From assembly GCA_020226215.1 (NCBI GenBank), contig CM035231.1, positions 51,302,876-51,366,875 of the forward strand: 64,000 nt of DNA, written 5' to 3'. The notes beneath the pieces were generated by a model. That model saw nothing but the letters and a program-made list of their open reading frames with translations. It was not told the DNA's origin and ran no database searches. This document shows positions 1 through 12,871 of this stretch, in pieces. Each line of letters begins with the position of its first letter. Position 1 is the first letter of the stretch. The DNA is from Sindora glabra. Its lineage: Eukaryota > Streptophyta > Magnoliopsida > Fabales > Fabaceae. A program made the translations under genes and the position numbers.

Positions 1-454
1 TTTATATTGTAAGTAAACTTCCTTTGTTTCCTTAAAGAAAGCTCCTTTAAGCTCAATATCGGAAAATAGAGGAAGTTACTAGAGTTTTTGGGAAGAAACA
101 AACTTCATGATTTGCCAAAGCATCATGGTAACTTGCATCTTTTCTTATTGCCAATGAGCTACCGCCATTAGACTATAGTGGCATGAGAAGAAGGGTGAAG
201 CCAATGGCAGCCAAAGGTTAGGCGGAAGAATGAAAAGTGATCAAGGACATGGGGAAACCAATGTCTTCTCCCTTCTATTATGGTCTACCTTAATCCATAG
301 CTTCCTTCATAACACTAGTATGCAGTTATTCATCGAGGAAGCATGAACAACGAAGGTGCCCTATGATAGCAGCATCATAGCTAGAAGAAAAAACTCATAA
401 TTGCATTATGTATACATTTTTTATCATGGCCACTCAATACTAGTTGATTCCATT
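1..454. other. Non-coding stretch, nothing recognised
   Basis: No open frame with gene-like composition and no repeat that recurs in the window was seen here. It is ordinary AT-rich plant intergenic sequence. Confidence 0.5.
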
Positions 455-1345
455 CTCTGAATATCATTTTCATCAATTATAACTGCTAGTTACCAAGTCT
501 GCTCTCATCATTAGTGAAAATAAACTTATTAGTAACCTATCCATGTATGAAAACTATTAGCTTTCTAAATAGGCTTGGCTTTGATATTGGATTATAACTT
601 TACACTATCTCATGAAGCCATTTTTTTTGCAATGTTGGAACACATCAAGGTTGCTTTAGTGGCTTTTGGATTAAAAGGAAAAAATAAAGAGAAGGCATCA
701 TTGAAGTTATATTTTGATGTTTAGTTGTTGAGGGAGTGTGGGAAGTTTGTTATCTATTGTGTTTTTTTTTTCAACTTCATTTCTCTTTGTTTGGCTTAGT
801 TTAGCTTATTGCTCTATTGCTTTTTTAACAATGGTGTATTTCTACTAGTTTTAGCTATGAAAGACAAGAGCAGAGAAAGAAAGAGAGACAGAGAGAGAGA
901 TCCATTGTAGTAAGTCCCCCCATGATTGAAAGCTATCTTCTTTCTTTGATGAATTTGCCTCATAACTTTATTTGCAAAAGAACTCCACTAGGGAAGTGCA
1001 TTATAGCTCATGTGGCTTTATTGGCATTTATCCCCCCATGAAGTTTGGGAGATATTAGTAGCCAAATCTCAAAATTTCCAACTATAAAATCTACATAAGC
1101 AGAATTGGAAATAATCTTCCATTATCCACATGAACCATAGAAAAAATTAGAGAAAAAGAAAAGTCATACTTCTATGTGTTGATGTAATTCTATCTTGATG
1201 GTGTGAATTTGTTAAACCTCATAGTTTTATAATTAATCCACTAACTTTCAAACTTGAAATATTTATTATTTTTTAAATTTTTATTATTTTTATTATTTTA
1301 AATTTTATTTTAGTTTTTATTATCTGAACAAAATTAGATATTAAC
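455..1345 (+). repeat. Dispersed repeat, copy A (about 0.85 kb)
   Basis: This stretch aligns by eye along its whole length with 16800-17645 in the same orientation. Shared landmarks include ATAGGCTTGGCTTTGATATT, GGCTGCTTTAGTGGC-type blocks, a purine-rich GA tract (about 870-900), a CCCCCCATGATTGA block and an ending in ATCTGAA(C/T)AAAATT. The two copies differ by many substitutions and small indels, so the duplication is old. There is no coding capacity. The family is not recognised; it could be an LTR or Helitron fragment, but neither terminal structure is visible. Confidence 0.7.
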
Positions 1346-2329
1346 AACTATCCTTTTTTACTCATCCTTCTAGGACTAGGAACTAAGTAAAGACGTTGAC
1401 ATATAATCCATGATAAGATGAAAATAACTTAATTGTGAAATGTTAATGATTAAGAATGCAAACTTAACCTTTCTTGATAGAGCTTGAATTAACAATGAGA
1501 AAATGAATTATTTGAATTGACACAAGCTCGATCCAGTTTGACTGGATTCAATTTAACAACAAGAAAGAAAATAATTTGTTGTCGTGTAGGTATTTCACTA
1601 GTATAGCACCAATAAGGGAAGACTATTATAGGACATCTTCATAAAGACTTATCATAAAGTTTGCATATAACATATAAGTTCAAGTAAATAACAATCACAA
1701 GAAATCATTTATCGAGCATTTATAAACACTTTTTAAAAGAAATGGTAGATCATCTCCTATTAATCTAACCTTAACTAGGGATAATCATCATGGTGCCATA
1801 GATCACAAATCAGTAAACATGTTATAGCTATATCATCGAGTATAATAACCAAAACATATTATTTCCATATTGTAGCATCTTTTTTTCAAATTATTGCAAG
1901 ATCTACGAGTTTTCAAATTGTTATAGCATCTTTGTTATGCCTTGGAGCAGTGTAGTGGTGGTCCAAAGCAAGAATAGAAGAAATTGAGGATAGCTAGCAA
2001 GAAATCAAAGAAAGATAGAGAAACTAGGTGATGAAGGTTGATAGAAGATATAAGAATGGTGACAAAGAGGCTAGTCAAAAATTAAAGAGAAAGAAGAAAA
2101 AAATTAAGGCAATAAAGATTGACAAAAATAGATAAGGGAATAAAGAAGCCAACATGATAGGACTAAAGAAAGAAAGAAAGGGATCAAAGGGAGAGGATGA
2201 AGGAAATCTTCAATATGTAAGATCATAATATTGTGAAGAAGACAAAATGAAAGGTAGGTATCATTTGACCCTACCGACACCAAGTTAGGAATGGTAAACA
2301 ACCCATTTCTCACAAATTTATCTCAACTT
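1346..2329. other. Non-coding spacer
   Basis: AT-rich sequence without a convincing gene. A 69-codon minus-strand frame at 2104-2313 is hydrophobic and low in complexity and is judged to be chance. Purine-rich AAAGAAAGAAA-like runs occur near 2080-2190. Confidence 0.5.
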
Positions 2330-4570
2330 AATTGGGTTTAAAAGTAAATAAATTGGATTAATGTAGTCTCAATTGAACTTTACTAATTCTGACTTAACAA
2401 TTAAATTAAGATAAGTTTGATTTAACTTAATTAGGTTCAAATTAAATGACCCAAATTAACATGGCTTGACCCAGCTTGATTGGATTTGATTTAATAATAA
2501 AAATGAAATAAGTGTGACCTAACTTCATTAGGTTTAATTTAAAAATATAAAAGGTAAATGACCTAAATTAATGTAGGATTAACTTAACTTAGTTGGATTT
2601 GATTTAACAATGATAAGGAAATAACTTCAACTTAACAAAAAAATGAAATAATTTGGACCTAATTTTGACAAAGTTTGATTTAAAAATAAAAAGGTAAATA
2701 ACCTGAATTGACGTATGCTCAACTCAGCTTAGAATTGAATTTAACAATGAAAAGGAAATAACTTGGATTAATTAGCTTCGATTTAGAAAAGTAAATGACC
2801 TATATTGATGTAAGCTTGACTTAACTTAATTAAGCTCAATTTAATAATGTGAAAAACAAATGACTAGGATTAATACAAACTCGACCTAACTTGATTAAGT
2901 TCTATTTAATAAAAAAGTGAATGACTTAAATTAACATAGGTTCAACTTAATTTGATTAAGTTTAATTTAACAATATGAAAAGTAAATGACTTGGATTGAC
3001 ACAAGTTAACCTAATTTGATTAAATAACCCAAATTGACATGGATTTGACCTAGTGTGATTAGGTTTGATTTAACAATGAAAATGAAATAAGTTTAACCTA
3101 ACTTGATTAGGTTTGATTTAAAACTACAAAAGATAAATGATCTAAATTAATGTAGGCTCAACTTATCTTGGTTGAATTTGATTTAATGAAGAAAAAGAAA
3201 TAACTTGGATTGACTAACTTCGACTTAGAAAGGTAAATAATTGATGCAAGCTCAACTTAACTTAATTAAGTTTAATTTAACAATGCAAAAAGCAAATGAC
3301 TTAAATTGATATAGGCTCGACCCAACTTGATTGAGTTTTATTTAATAAAAAAAAGAATAACTTGGATTGACATAGGTTTGACTTAACTTGATTGAGTTAG
3401 ATTTAATAATGTGAAAAGTAAATGATCTAGATTGACACAAGCTTGTCCTAATTTGATTGATTTCAATTTAATAAGATAAATGACCTAGATTGATATAAGC
3501 TTGACTTAATTTGATCGAGTTTAATTTAACGAGGTAAATAATTAGACTGACACAAGCTTAACTTAACTTAATTAATTTTAGTTTAATAAAGAAAAGGAAA
3601 ATGACATGGATTGATACAGGCTTGACTCAACTTAATTAATTTCAATTCAATAAAAAAGTAAATGACATGGATTAACATAGTTTAACCTAACTTAATTTAG
3701 TTTGATTTAACAATGAAGAAAAAATAACCTAGATTAACCGAATTTGATTTAAAAAGATAAATGACTTAAATTGATACAAACTGGACTCATCTTAATTGGA
3801 TTTGATTTAATGATGAAAAGATAAATGACATGAATTGACATAGACTCAACTCAACTTAATTGAGTTCAATTTAACAAAAAAAGGTAAATAACCCAGATTA
3901 ATATAAGTTCGACTTAATTAATTAAGTTTGATTTAACAATGAAAAAGAAATAACTTGGATTGACTAAGTTCGATTTAAAAGGGCCACCTAGATGGGCAAA
4001 TGACCTACATTGACACAAGCTTAACCTAACTTGTCTAGGTTTGATTTAAAAAGGTAAATGACTTAAACTGGCATAGATTCAACCTAACTTGATTAAGTCC
4101 AATTTAATGAAAAAGTAAATAATCTAGATAGATACAAGCTTAACTTAACTTAGTTGAGTTTGATTTAATGATAAAAAGGAAATAGCCTAGATTGACTAGG
4201 CTAGTTTAAAAAGGCAAATAACCTAGATTAACATAAACTCGACCTAACTTGATTAGATTTGATTTAAGAAGGTAAATGGCCTAAATTAACATAAGCTTGA
4301 TTCAGTTTGATTAAGTTCGATTTAACAAAAAGTTAAAATAACTTAGATTGATATAGACTTAACTTAATCTAGTTTAATGTAACAATGAAGAGGAAATAAC
4401 CTAAATTAATATAGGCTCAACTCACTTTAATTGAGTTTAATTTAATAATAAAATGGTAAATGACCTAGGTTGACACAAGTTTAACTCAACTTGATTAATT
4501 TTAATTTAATAATAAAAAGTAAAATGACTTGAATTGATACAGCTTAACTTAATTAAATTTGATCTACTGA
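2330..4570. repeat. Large degenerate minisatellite, unit about 55-75 bp
   Basis: The same sentence recurs roughly thirty or more times: a GGATTGACA(C/T)A-like start, then GGCTCGACTTAACTTGATT, then AGTTTGATTTAACAATGAAAA and a GTAAATGAC-like end. Spacing between successive starts varies (for example near 3306, 3365, 3431, 3488, 3545 and 3608). Units are heavily diverged and carry small indels, and the core AACTTGATTAAGTT is nearly palindromic. It has no coding role. It looks like an old tandem expansion that has stopped homogenising. Confidence 0.85.
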
Positions 4571-5254
4571 TGAAAGATAAATTATCCAAACATGACTTGA
4601 TGTAAGAATATATGTAATAATAACTTGGTTATCTCTTAAAAGAACTTCTTACTTTATCTTTTTAATGATTTTTTCCTAAAAAGATCGTGTTTAGAAAGTA
4701 TTAGATTTTGCCATTTCTTATTATACATATTTCCTTTTTGTCTGACTCAAACCTTCCATTATTATTGTCCTCATTCTCTATTTAGTATAATTTAGACAAT
4801 CTCAATGCTTAGTTTGACCACATATGCATTATTGATTGTATTCAAGTAGTCTAAACATATTTGGATAGGCAAGATATCTCATAGTGTTCCAATACACACT
4901 TAACATAAAAAGATGCATAATATTTAAATAAGAAAAAAAGAGAAGGACAAGATAATGAATATTATTATTGCAACAAAGGCTAAGACTAAAGAATTATCAA
5001 GCAAAAGATTTCAGCATGGAAGGCAACAAATGTTATTTGTAATAGGTTTTACAAGGGATTTTAACCTTTTAATAATATGTTTTAGAATAATAATGTTAGT
5101 TGTGCCTGTACATTATTCAATCATCATAATTTATGAAACCAATCATGATTATTCTGACTATATGAGCCGTCTACCAAATTCTTGAAAAGATTTCACGTAT
5201 TTCATTTCTCGATGTGAAATGTATCTACTTTTCTTTCATGAAATAACATATCAA
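4571..5254. other. Spacer between minisatellite and Gypsy remnant
   Basis: A 76-codon plus-strand frame (4955-5185) shows no recognisable domain and is treated as chance. Nothing else was identified. Confidence 0.45.
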
Positions 5255-5402
5255 GCCCATTGGCAAATAAAAGATGTATATACCTCAAGTATAATACCTT
5301 TTATCCTGTCTAAATTATTAAGTTATGGTAACTCTTCATCATTTATATCTATAAGAATCAAAGCTCCATTAGAGAAAGCCTTTTTCATATGGTCCTTTTT
5401 AA
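5255..5402 (-). pseudogene. Ty3/Gypsy integrase C-terminal remnant
   Basis: Read on the minus strand, the segment gives a peptide with AFSNGALILIDINDEELP followed, after one stop codon, by NNLDRIKG. This matches the plant Gypsy integrase tail pattern, in which a G/S-NGAY-L-D-G-E-P stretch is followed by W-N-x-x-x-L-K/R-Y-Y. The stop replaces the conserved R-P-W region, and no catalytic core remains nearby in frame. The reading differs from the integrase tail at 54197-54487, so this belongs to another Gypsy lineage. The plus-strand frame at 5219-5482 is its shadow. Confidence 0.5.
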
Positions 5403-5499
5403 CACATATCTTCATTAATCTTTTTAACCAACTTAGCTATGGCATAATGCAACAATATTTTCCTTTGACAAGACTTAATTGATCACAGTAAGCCTAAAT

Positions 5500-7100
5500 T
5501 CACTTAGCCTCTTCTAATGGTGATAGCTTGATCCAAATGAGCCTAATTTTAGAAAATATGAACAATTCAACCTAATTGTGCTTTAGGAAAGCCTTAAAAT
5601 GTTAAGAATGAGGCAACTAATGAAATAGAAAATGGTTTTATAAAATTTTACCACACTTGGTTTTGCATATCCTAAGGGGACACAATATCTAATACTCTAA
5701 TTTCCACTGAAGTCAAGAATGCAACATTATAAGTAAAAAATTTATTATAATGTAGAGAGATCATAACATTCATGAATCAATAATGCTTATCATCTAGAAC
5801 TAAAAAGTATGGCAACTTTATTTGAAAAAGAAAGAACCAAATTGACAGTATCTCACAAGCCATACCTTTAATCTCTCAAGTGTTTAAAGGTAAATATCTC
5901 ACTCAAACTTAACCTATTAAGAATTACACTATCATAGGCTTGCTTAAATTCTTAATCTCCATTACCCAATTCATATGCACAAAATAAATCAAAAGATCTT
6001 ATTAAGGGTTGTAACGGGGGTCAAGGAAAAGGAAGGTTAGAATGTGAAGCAAGAAACTATCAACCAAAGAGATTAAAAGAGTATTGATGAATGAATTTAA
6101 ACAACAAGTGGTTAAGAAGACATACATATAAAATTGCAATTGCTATGATGATATATCATCCTTTCCTCTTTTTATTTTATTTTTTTGTTCTTCTTTGTTT
6201 TCTTTTTTCTTAGTTCTTTTTGTTTTCTTTTTTCTTTTTAACATTTCCTTTCCAACAAGTACTTGATACATTTCTACATTTTTTCAAGAACCTATTCTTT
6301 TATTGGTTCAATACTTTCCTAGCCTCTAAGGTTATGTAAAACATTATTTTTTTTTACCACTTTAGGCTTGTAATGAGCTAAAAATAAGGAAAGGCAAATT
6401 TAGCATAAAAGGGCTAATCAATAGAAATGCAAAGATTGATTATTTAGATATAAAATGATTTATTCAAAGAAAAAATGCCTCAATCATATTTACATATGCA
6501 TGTAAAAATATAATTTCAATAAGAACCAAAGCAAGTTTTTGAGTGATAACGTAATGGGTGAACATCATACATAAGAAAGCTAGTCATGATTAATCAAAAA
6601 GGCTCAAAATCTGAATGCTATGGGATACTAAACTTGATTTTTTTTAATTTAAAATTTATTGCTAAACTTATCAATTTTAGAAGGTAGTTATTCAATCATA
6701 CTATGAAACTTTCAAATCCAATTAATTCATACTCAAGACTTATATAATTCTTAAAATCACTAGAAAGCACCTAAATAAGAAAGAGAACCTAGAACACTTA
6801 AATTGAAATTTTAAAAATGGACCTTTTTTAATGGAAATAAATTATAAGGGAAAATATGTTACTAATGAGATGCATATCAAGAGTAAAAAATAATTCTTTA
6901 TTCGGTTATCCTTTACATATATAGTGAAACTAATGGTTTCACTAACAATTTTTTTATTCCTTTTTCAAACCTAATTTAGAACGATCTCTAATTCCTTTTA
7001 TAGATAAGCAAAAATGTGGAAAAGAAAAATAGAAAAATAAAAGAAAATAAAATAAAATAATTATGAGTAAATCAATAAGAGCAAAGAAACTTACAATCAA
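5500..7100 (-). mobile_element. Decayed non-coding part of a Gypsy element related to the one at 53-62 kb
   Basis: From about 6120 to 6800 the order of landmarks matches 53200-53880: a long T/C-rich tract, CTAAGGTTA(T/G)GTAAA, a CATGCATGTA(A/C)AAA block, an AACCAAAGCAAG or ATTCAAAACAAG block, then a CATATAAGAAAG-like block. In the better preserved element this region lies 3' of the integrase on the minus strand. No LTR boundary could be set. The call rests on shared layout rather than high identity. Confidence 0.45.
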
Positions 7101-7833
7101 AGGGTGGCATCTAGTTTACGTTTCTTATTGTCTGAGGTCTACCAATGTGCCTATTTCATTAATGGGTTAGGTTTAAGTACACAGATTTGCAATAGGTCAA
7201 TCAGCTAATCAATAGTTAATGCTAATATTATAGTGCGACAAGTCACTTGGTAAATAAATTTTTATTCCACAACTTAATCTAAGAAAGATAACAAACTATC
7301 GTAAAAACTATTAATATTTAACAATCCTAACTACTTTTTATGAGAGTTTAGTTTAGCCTAATATGCAATACTAGAAATTTCTTCCAACATTTCTAGACTA
7401 TCAAGTAATGCGATCAAGGTTTTAGCATTGTAAAGCATACATCTGAAACATTCATGCTTAGTTAAAACATTTAACTTAGTACCGAAGGTATAGTTAGTGA
7501 TGACCTTATCAACTAAATCCTTTAGAATAATACTTAAGACTTTGCTCCTTCTAATGATTGTAGTTATTGCTATATATTCTCTTAAACCTTAGATTCCTCC
7601 ACCATACATAAGGTTGATATTTCTCATTTTACTAAGTTCATTTGCTACTTTCATAAACTCATTATCCTTCCCTAAATTAGACCTACCAAAGACACAGATT
7701 AATTTAAATCTGTATATTAATGGTCCTTCCTTTTTTTTTCTACCTTAGGATAAGTTATATGTATATTAACAAGTGTGGAATGTGTATATTTATGTGATAA
7801 AAATAAGTAGCAAAAAGATAATGCAAATTAACT
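7101..7833. other. Spacer left of the first CACTA element
   Basis: AT-rich, no coding signal. It may still contain decayed Gypsy sequence continuing from the left. The last bases (about 7811-7833) match the paralogous unoccupied site at about 10869-10890 and mark the CACTA target. Confidence 0.45.
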
Positions 7834-8395
7834 CACTACAACAAATTAATACTTATGCCACAAATTATGCTATGAAAATTAAAAAATTGTGACAATTTTA
7901 CCTTTTGTCATGAGAACAAAAAAATTCAAATAAATATCCAAAAAATTAAAAAATTTATACCATGAAAAAACTTTACTTATGATAAAATATCACTTATACT
8001 ATGAACTAAGCTACTGGAACGCAATCTCCATGGCAAAGTATCATTTGTTCCATGGAAAAATTTTATTTGTGGTAAAATATCACTTATGCCAAAAAATTAA
8101 GTTATGAGAACACATTCCTTATGATAAAATATCACTTATGTTATGAAAAAACTTTACTTGTGGTAATGTATCACTTGTGTGATAAATTAAACTATAAGAA
8201 GACATTTCATATGGTAAAGTATTACTTATACCATAAATTAAGTTACAAGTATGCATTTCTTATGACAAAGTATTATTTATTTTATCATATAAGTTAAAAA
8301 AATTTATTTGTAGCAAAATATTACTTTTGCTATGAATTAATTCTATGAATAAAATCATAGTTAAATATATCATTTCTAGTAACTATACATATAAA
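7834..8395. repeat. Left sub-terminal repeat array of CACTA 1
   Basis: Two alternating modules recur. One is GTGGTAAAATATCACTTATG followed by a TTAAGTTATGAGAACAC-like stretch; the other is CATGGCAAAGTATCATTTGT followed by a GAAAAAATTTTACTT-like stretch. Together they repeat about every 90 bp. Family knowledge suggests they are binding sites for the CACTA-encoded DNA-binding protein. No protein can be inferred. Confidence 0.75.
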
Positions 8396-8649
8396 AAAGA
8401 TTATTTATAATAAGTGCAACATATTGCAATATGGTAGATAATAAAAAAAATATAAATATTTATATATTATTGGTATTTAGCAAATAGCTAATTCATTCAT
8501 TGATCAACTAGTTAGCCCCATCAATCAAAATAAAAAAATTGTAGAACATAATATTTTCAATTAGTTGATTCATAAAATGTATGTAAAAAGATAGAATTAT
8601 CCATAAATTGTATTGTTATGTACTTTTATTATTTTTCATAAAATAATTG

Positions 8650-8715
8650 AGATAGGAGTTAAACCCCAGACCCTAAGATATGTAAGAAAGAATTCAATTA
8701 TTAATCTCCTAAATA
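8650..8715 (-). other. tRNA-like module inside CACTA 1 (minus strand)
   Basis: On the minus strand the segment contains GGTCTGGGGTTTAACTCC, resembling a tRNA T-arm with an internal B box (consensus GGTTCGANTCC). About 43 bp upstream is a weak A-box-like GAGATTAATAATTG. The same arrangement is present at 13707-13765 in CACTA 2. It lacks a cloverleaf that could be closed by eye and is read as a tRNA-derived relic, not a tRNA gene. Confidence 0.35.
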
Positions 8716-8925
8716 TTTTATTTGCATATGTGCCAAATTTAATATCTATTAGAATATAATTATTTTTCAAAAATAATAAATAATTATTCAACTTTTATCA
8801 GTTAAATTTATGTAATAAAATTAATATACATCAATAAAATAAATATTATAATATATTAAATATTGTATTATATAATTATTCAATGAATTTAAATTCTATA
8901 CATACTAAAATTAAAAATAAATAAG

Positions 8926-9043
<118 letters not shown>

Positions 9044-10204
9044 ATTTTTTCAATTTGTTATTCAGTCCAATTTTTAAAATATCAATTAAATAAAAAATTT
9101 ATTCAAGGTATAAAATATTATAAAATTTTATTTTTAATCACACACATTATTTTTTAAAAATATGTTAAAAAAGAAGATATATATATTATGAAAATACTAA
9201 AAATTATTATATTATATATAAATAGTATAATTTATGAGATAAGTTATGACAAGTTTTATTATATAAATATGTAATAATAAGTTTTACATTTATCACTTTA
9301 ACATTAACAAAACTTTAATTAAAAAAATTGAAAATGATAATCATGTAAAATTATGTATAATTTAATAATAATTAAATTATTATATTAAAAATTTTAAGCA
9401 AATTATATTTAAGAGAGTGATATATATAAAATAGTCTAAATTCTCATTTTTATCCTTATTAATTCCCATTATATTAATTTCATTTCTCATAGATATTTTA
9501 TAATATTTTATTTTTTCTAAATAATAATTTAATTAATTTAATCTATTCATTTATAATTTTACTGATTAGTTAATGATTTGATAAATGGAATAATAAAAAT
9601 TAAATATAAATAACATATAAGAGAAGAAATTAATACAAAAAAATTGTGAATGTTCGAATGATTTAATTTATATTTGTGGATGACAAGAATATGTATTATA
9701 AATAAAAAATTAAAAGTAAATAATTTTAATTTTAATTTATAATTAAAATTTAAATATACATAATAGTTCGAAGTTATAATTTGTATGGATATTTATTTCA
9801 TACAATTTAACCTTTATTGAAGAAATTTTAGGAAATAATAAAAATTTACTTGAAAGATATAAAAATTTTACTTTTATTTTGTAATAACTCAATTAATAAT
9901 AATTAATGAAAAATGTTAATAAAAGGATAAAATTAACTAATTAATTATTTATAAGGTAAAATTGATATGAGATATTTGTAAAGAATAAATTTGATATAAA
10001 TAAAATTAGTAATAAAACAAATGAGAATTAAGTTTATAAAAATAATTTTTAAAATAAAATCATAAAAAATGTTAGTATTAGTGTATTTTTATTATATATA
10101 TTTATGTGAAAATTTTTTATTATATAATTAGTATCACATAAGTATAGTTTTATTTTTGAAGTTAATCGATTAATTAAAAGTTTATATACAATATATTATA
10201 TTAT

Positions 10205-10285
10205 AATACTAAAGAAGTAAACTAGCACAATAGTAAGGAATGACATTTCTCAACTTAGAGATTCAAGTTCGATTCCTATTAAATG
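10205..10285 (+). other. tRNA-like module inside CACTA 1 (plus strand)
   Basis: An A-box-like TAGCACAATAG at 10223-10233 is followed 43 bp later by AGTTCGATTCC at 10266-10276, close to a perfect B box. Spacing fits the internal RNA polymerase III promoter of tRNA genes and tRNA-derived SINEs. The same pair is found at 15206 and 15249 in CACTA 2 at identical spacing. No acceptor stem pairs by eye, so this is a relic or a SINE head. Confidence 0.45.
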
Positions 10286-10489
10286 CAATTTGTAATTTCT
10301 AAACAGGTAGAGTTTCACTTATTTATCCTAACTAGATATAGGTCTAAAACATTTACAAATTTTAGCAAATATGTAAATAAAATGATAAGATAACACTTAA
10401 TTAAATTATCTAGATAATTGATTTAATTTATATATATAACTTATTTTAGCTAATTACATTAGTTTTTATAATTATTTTATTTTATTTTT

Positions 10490-10770
10490 TACCATAATTT
10501 TATTTGTGATAATATGAGTTACTAGCTACGAATGTGCCTTTCTTACCACATTTATACTCATGGTTAGAAAATTTATTAGCCACAAGTGAACCCATGAAAA
10601 AAAATTATTTATGTCATAGGACCTTTTTCCTCATGGCTATTTCTTTGTTATACTTACTTGTGCCATGGGACCATTCAATTGGTATTTTCATAACTAAATA
10701 GCATAACCATGGAAATTTTGACCTTGTGCCATGATTTTGACCATAATACAAGTGTTAATTTATTGTAGTG
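10490..10770. repeat. Right sub-terminal repeat array of CACTA 1
   Basis: Inverted-sense motifs (ACTTGTGCCATGGGACCATT, CTTGTGCCATGATTTTGACC and relatives) are spaced every 30-60 bp up to the terminal TTGTAGTG. They mirror the left array and support a CACTA assignment. Confidence 0.7.
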
Positions 10771-11010
10771 ACCATTGTTAGACAAGGTTGAATTTGAAAA
10801 AAAAGTCAAAAGTAGATGTTAGGTATAGTGATTTTAGAAAATGATATGAAAAATGTACAAGAAAAGTTGAAAAGATCATGCAATTCAACCATTGTTAGAG
10901 AAATTTAAATTTGAAGAGGAAGATAGTTAAAAGTAGATGCTAAGCATAATAATTTCATAAAATAACATGGAAAAATTGAAAACAATTATGCAGGAAAAGT
11001 CAAGAAGTGA
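10771..11010 (+). repeat. Two-copy tandem duplication, period about 117 bp
   Basis: ACCATTGTTAGA at 10771 recurs at 10888, each followed by a TTTAAATTTGAA-like and an AAAAGTAGATG(T/C)TA stretch. CACTA 1 inserted exactly at the start of the first unit, so the second unit preserves an unoccupied version of the target. Confidence 0.75.
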
Positions 11011-11109
11011 TTAAAAAGTTAAAAAAAGGACATATGCATGAATATAAATAGTAATTATGATTTTGGCTCATATATTCCCTAGTTTTACATCCAGGAATAG
11101 CTTAAATGC

Positions 11110-11665
11110 CTTTTATAAGTTGAGAATTTACTTCCCATCCACTTTTCTTATAAACGGCCAGACATGATTTTTCAACGTCAAATTCCCAACACTATAGCAT
11201 TCCTTTTTCTTGCTAAATAGATCTATTAAATCAAGAAGAACCCCATGAAAATGTCCATTAGGAAGCCTTTCAGGAGTTTGAAGAATATTATCTAATGACT
11301 CTTTACTCAATTCATCTTCTATGAATTGACTTTTGCCTTCTTAATTTAAGGAAACCATTCCGTTACTCTTGTAACATGTATTATATGTCCAGCTTGCACA
11401 TTTATGGCAAACTTTCATTCTTTTATCTCTTCGCTTCTTATCTTAAAAACTTCTTCACATTCCCACTATATGTTTAACAAATGGATTATGACTTTGATCT
11501 ATTAAACATGCCTTAGCTTTAATGATCTAATGCACATCCTCAAGAAGGTTCAAATATATGAATATCTTTATTCTTTCAAATTAGCATCTATAGATTTCCT
11601 TAAGTAAATCTTAGAGAAAAGTATGAAAGTTGATTTTGAGTTTTGTAAAAGTTTCCTCCATATCT
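11110..11665 (-). pseudogene. Decayed coding remnant of unknown function
   Basis: A single minus-strand frame reads through about 180 codons with several stops, most of them compatible with CAA/CAG or CGA changed to TAA/TAG/TGA. The cleanest part (11128-11310) includes ERLPNGHFHGVLLDLIDLFS and LKNHVWPFIRKV. An upstream piece contains a Cys-rich VCHKCASWTYNTC, and further upstream are LKINFHTFL and KACLIDQSHNPFVKHIVG. Composition is protein-like rather than repeat-like. No family was recognised: it could be a host gene fragment or a transposon-encoded protein. There is no visible promoter or splice structure. Confidence 0.4.
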
Positions 11666-12868
11666 TTTATGATCTTTGCTTAGGATCAAGTCTAATATAA
11701 ATGATGTGGAAACAAGGTTTCTCTTCTGAGATAAATTATTTTACTTTTTGAAATATAGGTGAATGCATGAGTGTAATGATATGCTTATGGGAATATGATA
11801 TTGGTAAAAATTATTCATTCTACTTAAAATTAAAAATAACTTCATGATTTATTACCAACCATTCATGATCATAGGCTTCAAGTTTTTAGTACGCAGTATT
11901 GATCATTGAAGCTCACAATCAATTATTCATAAGTTCAAGTGACATGAATAACCTTTAGTGATATCTGTGTATAGTGAAATGATGAATGCAAGATGCAAAG
12001 AAATATGAAAGAAATCACACTTAATTGAGCAAGAATAAAACACAAGATAAGTCATTCAAGTTTAATTTTTAAAATGAGGGCATGTCATTCAGTTTAATTG
12101 ATATATAAATTAATCATTATCCTCTAAGTAAACTTGCACGACTTAAATAAAAGATTAATCATAGAAAAATTTCCCTATGTGTTGTACAAGGATTTTTCCT
12201 AGGTTTGAAATTTCCTTTCATAAAGTAGACCTCTCTTAAAGAAGGTGGTTATAAGTTCATTCCAATTTGTGCCTGGTTTAAATTTTATAAAACCTTATTA
12301 ATAAAAATTCCTAAATTATCTTTACTATCACCACCATAGACTAGCAAGATCCTTAATCCTTACCGATGACAAACTACAAATAGAAAAGATTCAATTTAAG
12401 TGAGGGTGTTTTCCTAGTCTGTATGAAGACTAACAGTTTTATGAAGGCATCACTACTTTGTCTCCTATCTAATCTTAAAAGATAATGTAAAGCCTAACTA
12501 AAAGGTTTGTAATATGTGTGTGTGTGATCCACAATGTAAACTGTGTGAGAGGAAATATCAACCATTTTATATTCTTCATATGACTAATTTATCATGAAAT
12601 AAATAGAGATAATCATAATGAGACAAATAAGAAAAACACACATGTAAAGAAACATTGAACTAAAATGGACAAAGAAAATTTAGAAATATGATGGAAAAAG
12701 AAGAAACATAATGGCCTAACTCTCATTTATCCCTATTGGAGTCATTAACCTGTGGCGACATGCCCCACGGTGAAATGGTAGGAGGCGAGAAGTTTCGTGT
12801 CTTCTTGAAATGTTAAAATATGAATAAAAAAGAAAATAAAGTCATACCAATCATTTTTTAATGGTATG
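11666..12868. other. Spacer between the CACTA elements
   Basis: AT-rich, no coding frame of note. A short TG run lies at about 12516-12525. A small GC-richer patch at 12750-12800 (ACCTGTGGCGACATGCCCCA) was inspected and not identified. Confidence 0.45.
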
Positions 12869-12871
12869 ATT

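Noticed and set aside
4955..5185. 76-codon plus-strand frame
   Set aside because: No recognisable domain, A/T-driven composition, no supporting context.
10205..10285. Functional tRNA gene
   Set aside because: A and B boxes are present but no cloverleaf stems pair by eye, and the copy is inside a transposon.
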